Shown here: piece by piece, positions 10,604 to 22,139 of the stretch
Layout of the letters: each line of letters starts with the position of its first letter
Position numbering within the stretch: the stretch's first letter is position 1
Source: Cheilinus undulatus
Lineage: Eukaryota; Chordata; Actinopteri; Labriformes; Labridae
Assembly: GCF_018320785.1 (NCBI RefSeq)
Contig: NC_054885.1
Span: 7,762,921-7,826,920, forward strand
Reading direction: 5' to 3'
DNA length: 64,000 bases
Position numbers and translations under genes: made by a program
Notes under the pieces: generated by a model
What the model was told of the DNA's origin: nothing
What the model saw: the letters and a program-made list of their open reading frames with translations, nothing else
Database searches by the model: none

Positions 10604-13600
10604 TCAGTGATACTTCCTCCAGCGGTCGTGTTCTGGAAAAAAAAGACAAAAAGATGTTAAGCCTTCCTTTTTGTTTAATATTCTAAATTAAGTCTGAACC
10701 AGATATAAGACGTTTACTCACTGATGTGGTCGTAGTCCCACAGGTAGCTAAGAGCCACATAACCAACCAGAATCATGGCGACACCTCCGATCCCTCCCTT
10801 CTTCACGTTGATGTATTTGTTGTAATACCTTTCGTTACCTGCAGGAAAATAACAAAAATTGCTCAGACCACAGCCAAAAACAGTCTGACATCTTACTGCC
10901 GAGTTTCTTGCTATAGAAATATTGGTTCATTATTGTTTCAGACATAACAGGTATGTCTTAAGTGTTGTTTATGTGTTTTTTTTTTTGGATATAACAGGGT
11001 ACTGCTGCCATCACAGATACACCGACATGATGCTCGAGGCAGACGCTCCAATTTTGAGTGGTTGTGCTGCTATCAGCAGCACCTAGTCCGGGTGGCCCTT
11101 GATTCTACGGTCACATTTACAGACCATTAAAGGTGTGATGGGCCACTGGTTGTTTGCATTTAAGCCACTTCTGCACAGAGTGCTGAGGTAGGGCTGCTCC
11201 TCCAAGTGAGCCTCAACTACAAATGGAGTAAATTTCAAGAGAAAGTCATCTAGGAGTGTGCAGCAAAACCACAACTAAGGTGTCCACCTTTGTTGTTGTA
11301 GACCATGTACTTGCACTGGAATTGTAAAACACATGCACCAAAACCCCTTGATTTTGAGTATCCCTTGTAACCAAAGCCGCGTTTCCACCAGGTGGTCCGG
11401 TTTGATTGAGTATGTTTTGTTACGCTTAACAACAAAATAGTCCGCGTTTCCACAAACACTAAAACTAAATGTACAAAACCAAAAGAAACTCAAGGTTTAA
11501 CTGGTGTTAAAATCAAACTAGATTAAGTAAATATCCTGGGTGCGTTGATCTCGTTTTAAAATAAGCTGCAGAGTTTTACAAGAACGCTCAACAACCACAG
11601 AGTGATGTTTTCACAAGTTACCTAAAATTAAAAGTAGATGAGTAACTTTCTACAATACAGAGTATCAACTGATCTACAGCTTATTCACCAAACTTCAGTT
11701 TTAATTTAGTTGCACATCCACCTTAGATAGACCGGGCTGATGTAAGCCTTCAGGCTCTGCTTTGTGATCTTGAAATCAGGTCCAGATAAATGTTCAGGAA
11801 ACTGGATTTGTGCCCACATATCACTTTCCGCAGACTAGGAAAAAGTGTGGCTCTCCGCCGAGTCCAAATATCCCAGATTTAAGCAGATATTAGTCTGTTT
11901 TTCCTCCCGTTTTTGCCAGCTCCTCACAGAGCAGACTTCCATGGTTTTTTTTTTTAATTTTTTGCAGCCAGGAGCCAAGTGGTCATGTGGCGTGCTGACG
12001 CGACGTCAGTGCAGTCCCCTTTTGCTGTGTGTGTAGCTCCACCTTTTTGAGAAGGATAGGTAAGATTGGTACCCCAACAGAAGGGTGCCCAAAAAGTGGG
12101 ACGTGTGGGTCAGTTTCTTGGGACCTCTTCCAACTTTTGCTCTATGGAAACGCCAAAAAGCACATGCCGAACCGGACTGGTGGAAACAACCTAATAGTCA
12201 CAAAAAAACTGCACAACCCTCCAAGTTCTCGATATGTTATCGGTAGTTGTCCAGAGCGCTGGAGTAAACAGATGGGCCAACATTAGCTAACATTTCTAGA
12301 ATGAGTGACTTTTTTAAATGCTTGCTCAGAATCAAAAGGACAATAATTTATTGAAACATTGAACTATATTACATTGTTGTTAAAATTTCAAATCTTGCTA
12401 CTGATTTAACCAGGCATTCTGGAAGATTTCCCATAACCAGGAATGCGCAGAAGCATCAGTTTCTCATCGATATCAACCCTTTTGACAAACAACCATTGGT
12501 TAAATAGTGCAGGCATGAACATCAGTTACAGATGTTTGTCTGTTGTTCTCTAATAGTTTAATGCCGACTTTCAGCTCACCTAACTGCTGATTTAGAGAAG
12601 AGATTTTTTATTTGGCAGAGGATACGACCTGTCAGGCAAACTGATGAAACATGAGAGTTGCTGAGGTTGTCAAAGTCAGACAGAAAAAGAGGTAATGGAA
12701 AGGATATAGTGCCTCAGTATTGGCCATCAGCTATATTGCCACTCTAAACACCGGCATCAACCCTGATTCTTACGATAGCTGCATCTTTACCCACAACACT
12801 TGGTTTGGAGTGTGCCTCTGGAAAAACCCCAAAGAGCCATGCACCCCTAACCCCTCCAACTACACCTCCATTCCAACAATAACTGGGACACCCTACCCAA
12901 GACAGTAATGCGCAAAACACAGCAGTATGGCTGAGTGACACTCAGGGATTTAGCCTTCAGTTTACAAGGGACTGATCATGTAATTATTAAACCGATTAAC
13001 TTCACTGAAGAAACTGAAACTAAGGATAAAAATCAAACTTGAGTAAAGTTTGATCAGGTAGATAAAGCGCGAACAGGTAGATGAAGTGTGGACAGGTAGA
13101 TGAAGTGTGGACAGGTAGATGAAGAGTGGACAGGTAGATGAAGTGTGGACAGGTAGATGAAGTGTGGACAGGTAGATGAAGTGTGGACAGGTAGATGAAG
13201 TGTGGACAGGTAGATGAAGTGTGGACAGGTAGATGAAGTGTGGACAGGTGTTCTCACCTCTGCGGATGGATGAGATGATCCCATTTGGAGTTAAGTCTCG
13301 ACCTCCGAGCCAAGTGCCCAACTCGCCGAGCTTCACGTCCATCAGACGCTTCTCTGTCACGGGAACTGGAGAGAGATTAACAATAACAACAACATCGGAA
13401 ACGTTAAAAGCGTAACGTATAAATGCAACCACAGCTAAATTATCATTCAGCTGCAGTGGATGTTTGGATTTAATAAGATGTTAATTACTTTGAATGGTTA
13501 AATTGTTGATCACCACAGCCTCAAACTGTTTAAGGCTGTGATGATCAACATAAAAGAGTAAAAATAAAAAACATTAAGGGGTGCATGATATTGGGATTTT

Positions 13601-14362
13601 GCCAGATATGCTGATATTTACAAATTCAATGTATTCAGCCAAAGCTGGCATCTGTATGGAAATGTAATTCAGACCTGAACGTGTTTGTAAACAGTCTTCA
13701 TCTCCTGAGAAGCTGTAAAATATTGTCTTTTTCATTATTATTTCCCCTTAAAGCATTCTTAGTCGACCTTTATCATGTCTAGGTGAACTAAAATAAAAAC
13801 GGTAAATGAATGGAGCATTTTCTCCCCGCCGTTTAAACCATATATAACTGAATTACGACCTTCACTGCGCCATTATTAAATCAATTTATGACTGTTGGAT
13901 AAAAATTCATCTAATAAATCCTCAGATGTGTTATCGTGACTTTACCGTTTAATACTTTTACAGTAAAATAAAAATGTTCAGAAATGTTCCCGTGCCGTCA
14001 AACAGACACATGAGTGAATGAACGCAAACCACGTTATCTTTACCTGGATAAAACACCAAATTAAAACGTTTTTATTATTATATATTGAAGTTAAATGTTA
14101 AAAATGACTGTTTTATAATTTAAAGATAAAAACGGACAATGACACTAAAAGTCCTTGAAGAGACGTGCAGGATTCATGTTCGGCCTCCAGACACGTTTAA
14201 ACTTTAAATTCACTCATTAGCAATCCTCCGACACGGAAACACACAAACTAAGACAAAGGAAATCAAGAATACAACAACCTAAAGCGACTAAAACACACGA
14301 TAAACGAAATAATAAGGAATTTTAATCAGAGGACACGATGTATTACCTGGTCTGTCCGCCAT
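10604..14362 (-). CDS. atp5mf: ATP synthase membrane subunit f, mitochondrial
   Basis: Subunit f is a small single-pass component of the membrane Fo sector of mitochondrial ATP synthase. Coding exons on the minus strand are 14347-14362, 13258-13365, 10722-10838 and 10604-10632. They total 270 nt, 89 aa, with consistent phases and GT-AG borders. The product starts MADRPVPVTEKRLMDVKLGE, continues through RDLTPNGI and RRGNERYYNKYINVKKGG, then a hydrophobic segment (GGVAMILVGYVALSYLWDY, about residues 60-78), and ends KHDRWRKYH. The DVKLGEL, YYNKYINVKKG and RKYH signatures match mammalian subunit f (about 94 aa, recalled). No cleavable presequence is evident, as is usual for this subunit. It is convergent with cpsf4. 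Its introns carry a transposon, a 19-bp minisatellite and an 18-bp-arm hairpin. Confidence 0.95.
11377..12192. mobile_element. DNA transposon remnant with gtttccaccag termini in atp5mf intron 3
   Basis: The left end gccgcgtttccaccaggtgg at 11377 and the right end, ccggactggtggaaacaac near 12172-12190, are inverted relative to each other. An additional internal gcgtttccac word lies at about 11443. The open frames inside are not transposase-like. It is a non-autonomous element; superfamily assignment (hAT-like by general appearance) is a guess. Confidence 0.5.
13055..13250. repeat. 19-bp minisatellite abutting an atp5mf splice donor
   Basis: There are ten head-to-tail units of caggtagatgaagtgtgga (19 bp) from 13055 to 13244 and a partial eleventh. 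The first unit is the most diverged and one unit carries an a-for-t change. The array ends about 7 bp from the 5' splice site of atp5mf exon 2 (donor at 13257-13256, minus strand). Because 19 is not a multiple of 3, the array is open in more than one frame, which explains the repetitive open frames here. Confidence 0.95.
13504..13550. repeat. Near-perfect inverted repeat (hairpin) in atp5mf intron 1
   Basis: The arms tgttgatcaccacagcct (13504-13521) and aggctgtgatgatcaaca (13533-13550) are 18 bp and complementary except for one position, with an 11-nt loop. In RNA the mismatch may be a G-U or A-C pair depending on strand. There is no poly-U tract or known ncRNA family; it may be a small transposon remnant. 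Confidence 0.8.
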
Positions 14363-14470
14363 CTTGACTGGTGCAGCAGAGGGCTGGGAGCAGAGAATTA
14401 TGGGAATACGGAGAGGCGGTGCATTATGGGAGGAGATGTAGTTCTTCAACCGATCCGCTAGAGGGCAGAA
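14363..14470 (-). promoter_or_regulatory. Probable atp5mf promoter/5' UTR with a ZNF143-like site
   Basis: The 100 bp upstream of the atp5mf ATG is relatively GC-rich. On the minus strand it reads actacatctcctcccataat, which resembles the ACTACA...CCCA core of the ZNF143/STAF (SBS) element common at housekeeping and mitochondrial-gene promoters. A second ccca word lies nearer the ATG. This is a motif resemblance only. Confidence 0.4.
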
Positions 14471-14917
14471 TAGTACCAGAAAGCCGAGGCGGCAGTTAAA
14501 ACAATAAATCAGATTTATTAAATACCCTCATAGGGAATTTGGTGTTTAAACATCGGCTGCTCCCTTGAAACACATCACTGTGTCATAGATTTAACATTCA
14601 AAAGCAAAAAAATAATCCTACAAGAGGAAAAAATATTGGAGGTTATTCAGTACTTCTAAAACCTGACGGATGTGAAGAAGGCTAAAGCTTTATATGTCGA
14701 TGTTATCAGAGACAACGAAAATGATACTGAAATTATTCTAAATATGAGGTAAGAAGCTTAAGTTCAGTTCAATAAAAAAAAAAAAAAACAAATTAGGAAT
14801 TAATACAGTAAATTAAAGTAAACTAAAAATAATTCATACATTTGTTTTAAGGTATTAATTATCAATAAGAAGACTTAATCAGTACATCTATAAGTAAACA
14901 ATAACTTAAAAATGTAT
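14471..14917. other. AT-rich spacer
   Basis: Nothing recognisable beyond an A-run near 14774-14788. Confidence 0.3.
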
Positions 14918-16104
14918 TTAACTCTCTGGTATTCCTACAAATTGCTGCCTCATTTTCCTCCTAGTGTGCAAAAAATGCACAGTGGGGGTTATTACTGTAA
15001 ATTTAAAAGTTATATTAGTTTATTTTTAATTGTTTAATTTTTCCTTGTTTCATCAACTTGTGCCATTAACAAAAATACCAAATACTCAATAAGTGTCATA
15101 TCTTTTAACCCTTTAATTGTCATGTTTGTAATGTAAACAAAGAACATTTTTTGATGAAAAAAAAAAACACAAATTGATTTTTTTCAAGATACGGTGAAAG
15201 TGAATAACTTATTTATGGATGAAAGCAGCCTGGCGTATGTCACTGATCAGTAGCAACATTGGTTAAAATGCATTATTAGTTTTTTTGTGAGGTCAGTTAT
15301 TCTAAAATACTCACATTTTTCAGCCTTCTGCACAAAAAATGCACACCTTTAAACCATGTTATAAATATCAAACATTTCAAAATTGTTTTACTGTTATTGA
15401 ATTATATTTTTCTCATTTAAGGTCAGCCCTAATTATAAATGTTAAATACTCATTCATTTTAATTTTTCTTACCCTCTTAATGCCATGTTTCATTGATGAT
15501 GTCACTGCATTTTTAGATGCAAAATACACAAAAAATGTGTGTGTGTTTTTTTTCTTTTTGCAAGTTACTTCATGAAAATTAGATAACTTATTTTTTGATG
15601 ATTGCACAGACACACTCACAGACTCACACACTGATCTGCACTTAAACAAAACCTCAGAGAGTTAGTGAGAAGGGGAGCAAAGGGCAGTATAACACTGAAA
15701 TATGGTGGAAAAAAACATGTATTTCCTGCCCATATATGATAAAAGTGACATCACAGGGTACAAAAAATGGTCCAGGTGCAAATGTAAAGCCCCAACTCTC
15801 AGATGAAGCCCAGACACCAGAAAATGCATGATTCATGCCTTAATGGCGTATGGATCAAAAGACGTGGTTTGAATGGGTTTCAATGGGGATTTTTTGCACA
15901 CCAGGGATATTAACGCTATATAAAAGGGTTACTTTATTTATGTTGGGCTGATTGTTGTGGCTGGGACAGAATTTTGAAAACTGTGCAAAATAAACAAAAA
16001 CACAATACCGGATAATATTAATTGTGAAAGAGGACAAAGTAAAAAAAAAAAAAAAAAAATCAACTAAGTGTGCATTTTTGGCACAAGGGATACCAGAGGG
16101 TTAA
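14918..16104. mobile_element. TTAA-flanked element (piggyBac-like signature), about 1.18 kb
   Basis: TTAA lies at 14918-14921 and 16101-16104. Between them the left terminus CTCTCTGGTATTCC and the inverted right terminus CCCTCTGGTATCCC form a short TIR, about 13 of 15 matching. Sub-terminal words with aaaaaatgcac recur inside. No intact transposase is present, so it is non-autonomous. The termini differ from the 2084-2400 element, so this is a separate family. Confidence 0.65.
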
Positions 16105-16234
16105 GTGTTTCATTTGAAGTAAATCATCTATTTATATAACACACAATAATTAATCAGTAAGATTAGGCTATATAGTACATTATTTAAATGATACACACAC
16201 TTAAAATTGGTAAACCAACAAAATGAATATTTTA

Positions 16235-16740
16235 CAGTGAGGATAAAAAAGATTCACCCTCTTGGATATTTTGACCGTTAATTTATTTTATAAATCTATT
16301 ATGGTTTAGATCATTTAACTACTTTGACAAAAAAAAAAAGAAAAAAAAATTAAAAACCTCTTTGATGTCAAAGTGAAAACAGATTCCTACAAAATAATGT
16401 CAACTAATTCAGAATTTGTAAAGTAAAATAAGTGAAAGCATAAATATTTACCCCTTCAAGTCAGTATTTAGTAGATGCAGCTTTGGCTGCGATCACAGCA
16501 CTGAGTCTGTGTGGATAGGTCTCAGTCAGGTTTGCACATCTGGACGCTGTTTTTTACCCATCCATCTTTGCAGAACAGCTCAAGCTCTGTCAGGTTGCAT
16601 TGGGATCAGGAATGAACAGCCTTTTTCAAATCCAGCCACAAATTCTCTCCTGGATTGAGGTGAACTCTAGTCCAGATTTAATCCGAGTTTTCTTCAACAG
16701 TGGCTTTCTCTTTCCCATAAAGCTTTGACTGGTGAGGAAT
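16235..16740 (-). mobile_element. Tc1-like transposon 5' fragment (decayed)
   Basis: The sequence from gattcaccctcttggatatt through the tcagtatttagtagatgcag and ctcaagctctgtcaggttgc regions (about 16460-16610) matches the general layout of a fish Tc1-like element whose transposase would read on the minus strand. It is truncated and frameshifted, with no second terminus recognised. Confidence 0.55.
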
Positions 16741-17219
16741 TGCAGAGTCTCCCATCCCAGCTACCGAGGCCTGTAACACCTTCAGAGTACATATAATGCA
16801 CATAAATAAAAGATAATCAATGAATACATATCGTTCTTCCACACACTCTCAAACTGAGTAAATATATGAATGATAAATAAGCCGAAGAATGTATCTGGTG
16901 TTGCCGTTAAACACTGGCAAACACAATAAATTTTCAGAGCAAACACGGAAATAGAATCTTCCTCAGGCTTTCGGGGTCATTGACTTTTATTGGATGAGTT
17001 TGTTTTGACTCGTTCACTGCCTCAGGACTCACTGTACTCACCGTCTAGAGCAGCTACACAGTCAGAACAGTCAGAGACAAGTGGACGGTTGATTTTATTC
17101 CACCTCAACAGGCACGAGCCCTCGAGGTCTGATGGAAGAGAGACAAAGGAGACAAAGAGAGAGGGGGGAGGAGGAGAGAGGGATGAAGAGATGTAGAGAG
17201 GAGGAGACAGCGCTCTAAA

Positions 17220-17510
17220 ACACGACCTTTAAACTTCCTCTTGGTATATACATCCTTTATGCTCCACATCTTCTTTATTGAACATTCTCCTGGTTTTTAT
17301 ATCACCATTTCTGTCCTCGTCAGCACTTTCTCTCATCCTCATCTCTCTCTCCTTTCTGCTTCTCTGCCCTCATCCCCCATCTTTCTCCCTCCCCTTTTCC
17401 TCAAAATGACCTGTATGTCTTATCTGTTTGATCTTCGCCCTCACCTTTCTTACCTTCTCTCTGTCCTTGTCAGAAGGTCACATGTAGACAGAAAAAATGG
17501 CCGATAGCAG
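17220..17510. repeat. Pyrimidine-rich low-complexity tract
   Basis: A long T/C-rich stretch with tctc and cctc words. The open frame across it is compositional. A similar tract lies at about 18800-19100. Confidence 0.5.
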
Positions 17511-17534
17511 GGAGAAGAGGTCATATGATTCAGA

Positions 17535-17841
17535 CCAGTGGTTCTCAACTGGTCAAGCCTCAGGACCCAACATCAACTTTCCAGTAAAAAAACGGTGACC
17601 CAAATTTCTGATCACGTTTGACCAATCCGGTTTATCTAATGAAAAATATCCCAGTTTGAACCTCAAAAATGCAAAAAAAAATGCAGCAAATCAAAGATGA
17701 GAGGCCAAAAAAGCTTGTTTTGAAAGACTTTTGTTGACATTTTTGACGCAATTCTATTTCCGGTAACACATTCACAACCCACTGAAAAGGGCTTCACGAC
17801 CCACTTTTGGGTCCCAACCCACAGGTTGAGAACTGCTGATT
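17535..17841. mobile_element. MITE with cagtggttctcaac termini, about 307 bp
   Basis: The left end cagtggttctcaactggt and the right end acaggttgagaactgctg are inverted copies. It is a short non-coding element with acccaca/acccac motifs near the right end. A partial relative lies at 26262-26380 and another starts at 57113. Confidence 0.65.
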
Positions 17842-18239
17842 TAGACCAATGGGTTTCAAAATTTTTTCACCCAAGGCACACCTAAGGTTAGGCCAAAATC
17901 TCATGGCAGACCATATTTAAATCGATAGTAGACTTTTTAAATAATGTTACAGTCAAGATGGCCTATAAGGGGAGATAAAGGGGAGAGCTTTCTGGGGCCC
18001 AGCAAACTGGGGGATCATGGAGATTTTGTGGAGCTTTAACAAAGCATCACACGGCAGGTCCGCCAAACGGAGACAAACCCATGTTCAAACAAGTTTATGC
18101 AGCACCGGCAACTACGTACGTAAATACGTTTCCTTGTGGGCGTGTTTTTGCAAAATCCAATTTTTTTACGGCTCTGTCACTTACTTTTATGAGCTCGTAG
18201 CAAAAGAAATGCATTCAGTTCAGGTGTGATGTCATTCCT

Positions 18240-18620
18240 AGCTCTGACTTCCAAGGTTAACAGAACAAGTGGATGATGACTTGGCGCAACATTTTTGGGT
18301 TGTACAGAAAATCTGAACATATTTCTGTTTTTTCCACGGCACCATTTTCAAATAAGGACATCGAAGAATTCTTTCGAGTTGTAACAAGGATGATTGGAGC
18401 GATGGTGTGGAGTGCAAATCAACACAGACATACATGTTGTCATCTAAGATTTGTGTCAAAATGCTCTGCCAGCTGTCTATCAGTTGTGCCACTTACTTTT
18501 CCCAGACTTTTGTTGCCCCGTCCCAGCTTTTTTGATCAAAATGAGCTAATTTTTTATAAAACAGTAAATTGTCTCAGTTTTACATTGTGTCCCAACTTTT
18601 TTGGAATTGAGGTTGTTTTT
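18240..18620. mobile_element. Fragment of a DNA transposon related to 33400-34530
   Basis: Contains the cttttgttgccccgtcccag and ttgtgtcccaacttttttgg words (about 18505-18605) that mark the terminal region of a common fish DNA transposon. The open frame over it is not a transposase. Confidence 0.4.
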
Positions 18621-19287
18621 TCATTGTTAATAAGAGGCAATTGTACAAAACAGTCCATTGGAAGGATTCCTGGCCCCAACAACACCCAAACCTGTCTTGA
18701 AGCCCTTAAATATTTGCATAGATTCCCGTAGACATGCTGAAATGAGGATTATTATGAGGTCAAATGTCATGCAGGAAATAAAAATGTATGACTAGATACT
18801 TGGATCCTGTCCCTCCTCCTTCACTTCCACCTTTCTCACCTCCACTCCGTCTTTGATATAATCCTTCCCTCCCCTTTCTCCTCCTCCTCCCCTCCTCCTC
18901 TCCTCCTACCTCCCCCTCCTTCACCTCCTGTGCTCACTCTTTCATGTCTTCTCCTTCTGTGTGATAAGATTAAACCCAGTCCTCTCACTTTGATCTCTCT
19001 TTTTGGTCTCATTTCCTTTTAAAAATGTCTAAATATGACTTATATCACCCTCTTTCTCCCTGTCTCTCTATTTTCTTTCACTCTCTCTGTCTCCATCGTT
19101 TCTCCAGAGGTGAGCGGAGGTGGTCACAGACGGCGGTGGTTTTATCAGTATGCAGAGTCATGGCGCTGTGGCTCTGCCGTCATTGATTGAACCAGCAGCT
19201 AAATATAGACACTGAAGCTCAGCATCTCCAGCAGGCTGCACGCTCACACAGAGCACAGACAGAGATTTGCTGAAGGTTAAACCATTA

Positions 19288-20030
19288 CTATTCAACACAC
19301 GGTGTGAGTACGCACCTATGAGCCTTCAGCCAATCACAGAGAGATTCATTTTTTTGATTTTTGGACATGTGTAGCATCCTCCTCCATGTGCCACCCCTCT
19401 TTAGGAAGCGTTCCCAACTGCTAACAGGACGGTCCTGATGACTCTCCTTCTGTGCAGCCTGCAAATTCCCAAAAGACCCAAGACCCGGTGAGGAGATGTC
19501 CTGAAAAGACCTTACAACCCACTTCCTCACAGCAGGCCTTTCTTCAAACAGTTGGTAACCAGTTCTCCATACTTACCCCTTTTCCTCTCCTGAAACTCCT
19601 TGAACCAGTCCTCCCAGGGGGGCCTCAGCTGTCTCCAAAGGTTAACCAAGAGCTGCCAGCCATCCTGACACTTGGGTCGATTCCATGACTCTTCTCCTAC
19701 TCAGTCAAAGTTGATGCTGCGCTTCGATGAGTGTTGCTGTTTGCTCCCAGCACAGATGGTGTTTGGTAAAGCCTGAAGAACCTGGTCTTGATGGCACCGG
19801 TACCTCCCCTTCCCTAAGCTCCTTTAGCAGCTGCTGAGGATGTGCTCTAGTATGCCCTTCAGCTGGCAGCTCTCTACAAGAACCCAGATGTTGGGATGGT
19901 AGGACTAAGACGGCTGTAAGATGGAGACCGGACAAAAACTTATTGGGTTCTGTAGGAGGCAGAAGATCTTCACTCTGTTTGTTCCAACAGACTTCCACAA
20001 AGCAACGTCAATTAAAAAAAAATATGCAAG
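19288..20030. other. Unclassified, probably repeat-derived sequence
   Basis: Moderate GC content with several decayed open frames on both strands (for example minus 19705-19998). I could not match any of them to a domain. It may be a degraded retroelement coding region, but there is no decisive motif. Confidence 0.25.
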
Positions 20031-20149
20031 GTAAAGTAAGTGATGGCTCTAATTCAATAGAGGTCCAGCCAGTTGGTGCTTCTAGTCTCATAATCAGTGA
20101 AATGGGGATCGCCTGAGTGCAGGGAATATGTCTCAGTGATTGTAGACAT

Positions 20150-20690
20150 CTATATTTGGAAGGTCCAGTCACTGGTTAATCAGTATTCCTGGCTACCATT
20201 ACACCATGGAGACAAAAGAACACTCCAAACAACTCAGAGAAAAGGTTGTTAGAAAGTACAAGTCGGGGGATGGATACAAAAAAATGTCCTCGCCACTCGA
20301 CAATCCCTGGAGTTCAGTCAAATCCATCATCAAGAAATGAAGGACTATGCCTACATCTTTGCTCTGATAAGATCAAAATAGTGTTTTTAGGGCATCAGAC
20401 AAGATGCCAAACACTGACATCACCACAAACACACCATCCCCACTGTGGAGCACGGTGGTGGCAGCATCTTGCTGTGGGGATGCTTCTCAGCAGCCGGCCC
20501 TTGGAGGCTTGTAAAGGTAGCGGGTAAAATGAATGCAGCAAAATATAGGAAAAAGACAACGAGGGGAATGTTCTGGAGTAGCTGAGTCAAAGTCCAGACC
20601 TCATTCTGAAAGAGAATTACAGGCTGGACTTAGAAAGGGCTGCTCATGCCTGATCCCTGTGCTGACTTAATTGGCTTTACATTCTAGAAG
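20150..20690 (+). mobile_element. Decayed Tc1-like transposon
   Basis: Collinear Tc1 landmarks are present: attaccaccatgg-like and aacaactcagagaaaaggtt start regions, then accatccccactgtggagca and ggtggcagcatcttgctgtg (about 20440-20480, corresponding to the transposase core), then a tail with cagacctcattctgaaagag. Deletions and stops break the frame. A related fragment in the opposite orientation is at 45440-45720. Confidence 0.6.
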
Positions 20691-20811
20691 ACTATATTCA
20701 CTTTGTTATTACAGGCATTTTTTTTGTCCTAAAAGCCAAATCATGTGGTCCACGATTGATTCATAAAACCAATAAAAGGCTAAAACATCCAAGGGGGTGG
20801 CTCCTATGTAA

Positions 20812-21530
20812 TCATTTTGGAAAACAATTTCCATCACCACAAAACACACTGACCTCGTTGAGCAGACTCCCACGCTCTAAGAGAGAACTGTGAGGGTGAA
20901 GAGCAGGTCCTCTGTCCCACACGTTGGGATCTTGGACCCTTTTAAGGGATGCTAAAGCTCCTCTGAAGTCAAACACTAAAATCAGTGCCCTGCCTCTTTT
21001 TCCAGTCAAATGTTTTATTCCATTCAAAATCTGATCTGTAATATTTTTCATTCAATAAATATTTGTTGAGAATATTTGGAAATTTGAGCTGCAATTTGTC
21101 ATCAAAGAGGTTGGTGGGTCCTGGGGCAGATAAGGCTGCCACATCTCTATAAAAGTATCAAAGTCATTTCTGAATGTGTATGAGATCTTTTCAAGTGGAA
21201 TACAACGGTTCATTTCTGAAATCCATCTTGCTATAGGGAGTTGGGAGTCAGACTTCCATGTAATGGCTATGCACTTCCTGGCAATGCACAAGGCCAATGC
21301 AAGTAATTTCTTTTGGGTCTTTCTCAATTGTGCATCAATTTTTGTAAAGTCTCCTCCCAGTTGTGATTTATTGACATCAGTGCATGCCTGTGGGATCAGC
21401 AGCATTGATGCTGGCATCCTGGCTAACAGTTGCCTCATGTCAGAGCTGAAAAGTTCATCAAGCTGGGTTCTGATGCTGGTATTATATATGAAATGGCTTT
21501 TTTCATCTAGCATTGCCACATCTTTTTACT
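20812..21530 (-). mobile_element. L1-like LINE ORF2 C-terminal fragment
   Basis: On the minus strand (21519 down to 21052) an open frame contains ARKCIAITWKSDSQ, then WISEMNRCIPLEKISYTFRN and IEMWQPYLPQDP. This layout (KKCI..WK....W..EM...IPLEKI.Y...N....F...W.P) is the C-terminal signature of L1-type LINE ORF2 proteins in fish. The reverse-transcriptase core is missing, so this is a 5'-truncated copy. The sequence 20812-21051 is probably its 3' UTR. Confidence 0.6.
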
Positions 21531-21534
21531 AATT

Positions 21535-21780
21535 TTAACCAATTTTTGCAGCTTTTCGCTCATTTTTCCACTTTTTGGAACTTTTTTACCACTCATCCTG
21601 TTTCTGCCCTTTTTCCAACCATTTTTTTTCCACTTTTCAGCTATATTTGCATTTTTTGCCCCTTGCGTGCCCCTTTTTTTCCACCTTACCACCGCTTTAG
21701 CCACCTTTTACCCATTTGCCTTGATCTTTTTTTTTTTTTTTTTTACTAAATTAACCTATTTTGCCACTTTTTTTTTTAAT
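21535..21780. repeat. T-rich low-complexity block
   Basis: Imperfect repeats of ccactttttt/ccatttttt with long T runs. Open frames here are compositional. Confidence 0.55.
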
Positions 21781-22139
21781 ACCAATTTTTGGTCTCTTTT
21801 CAAAATTATTTAATCCTTTCCAAAAAAGTTGTCTCAGTTTCTGCTCATTTATCCTCATCCTGACATTTATGTACATCATGGCCCAGTTATGAAATCTGAC
21901 ATTACTTTCCTAAGCATTAACTTTAATGTGCACATCCACATTTTTTACATCATGAATAAAAATGTAATTCTATTTTAAGAAAAGCAGTTTACATTTTGAA
22001 AAAAAGCTTTATTGCACAGCAGCATAAAGAAATGAAATTCATGTTTTATTGCTTTAGTAAGAGTGATTATTATTCAGGTTAAAAATCAAACATGGACATC
22101 CCAGCTTGCCTTCACAGTGGGCTGGGATTTTGCTGACCT

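Noticed and set aside
13055-13250. CRISPR-like array
   Set aside because: The units are contiguous 19-bp repeats with no spacers, in a eukaryotic intron.
12962-13432. 156-codon minus-strand open frame with HLPVHTSST repeats
   Set aside because: It is the translation of the 19-bp minisatellite plus atp5mf exon 2. A 19-bp unit stays open in several frames if it lacks stops.
21052-21519. Host gene on the minus strand (155 codons)
   Set aside because: The sequence has the C-terminal signature of L1-type ORF2 and no exon structure.
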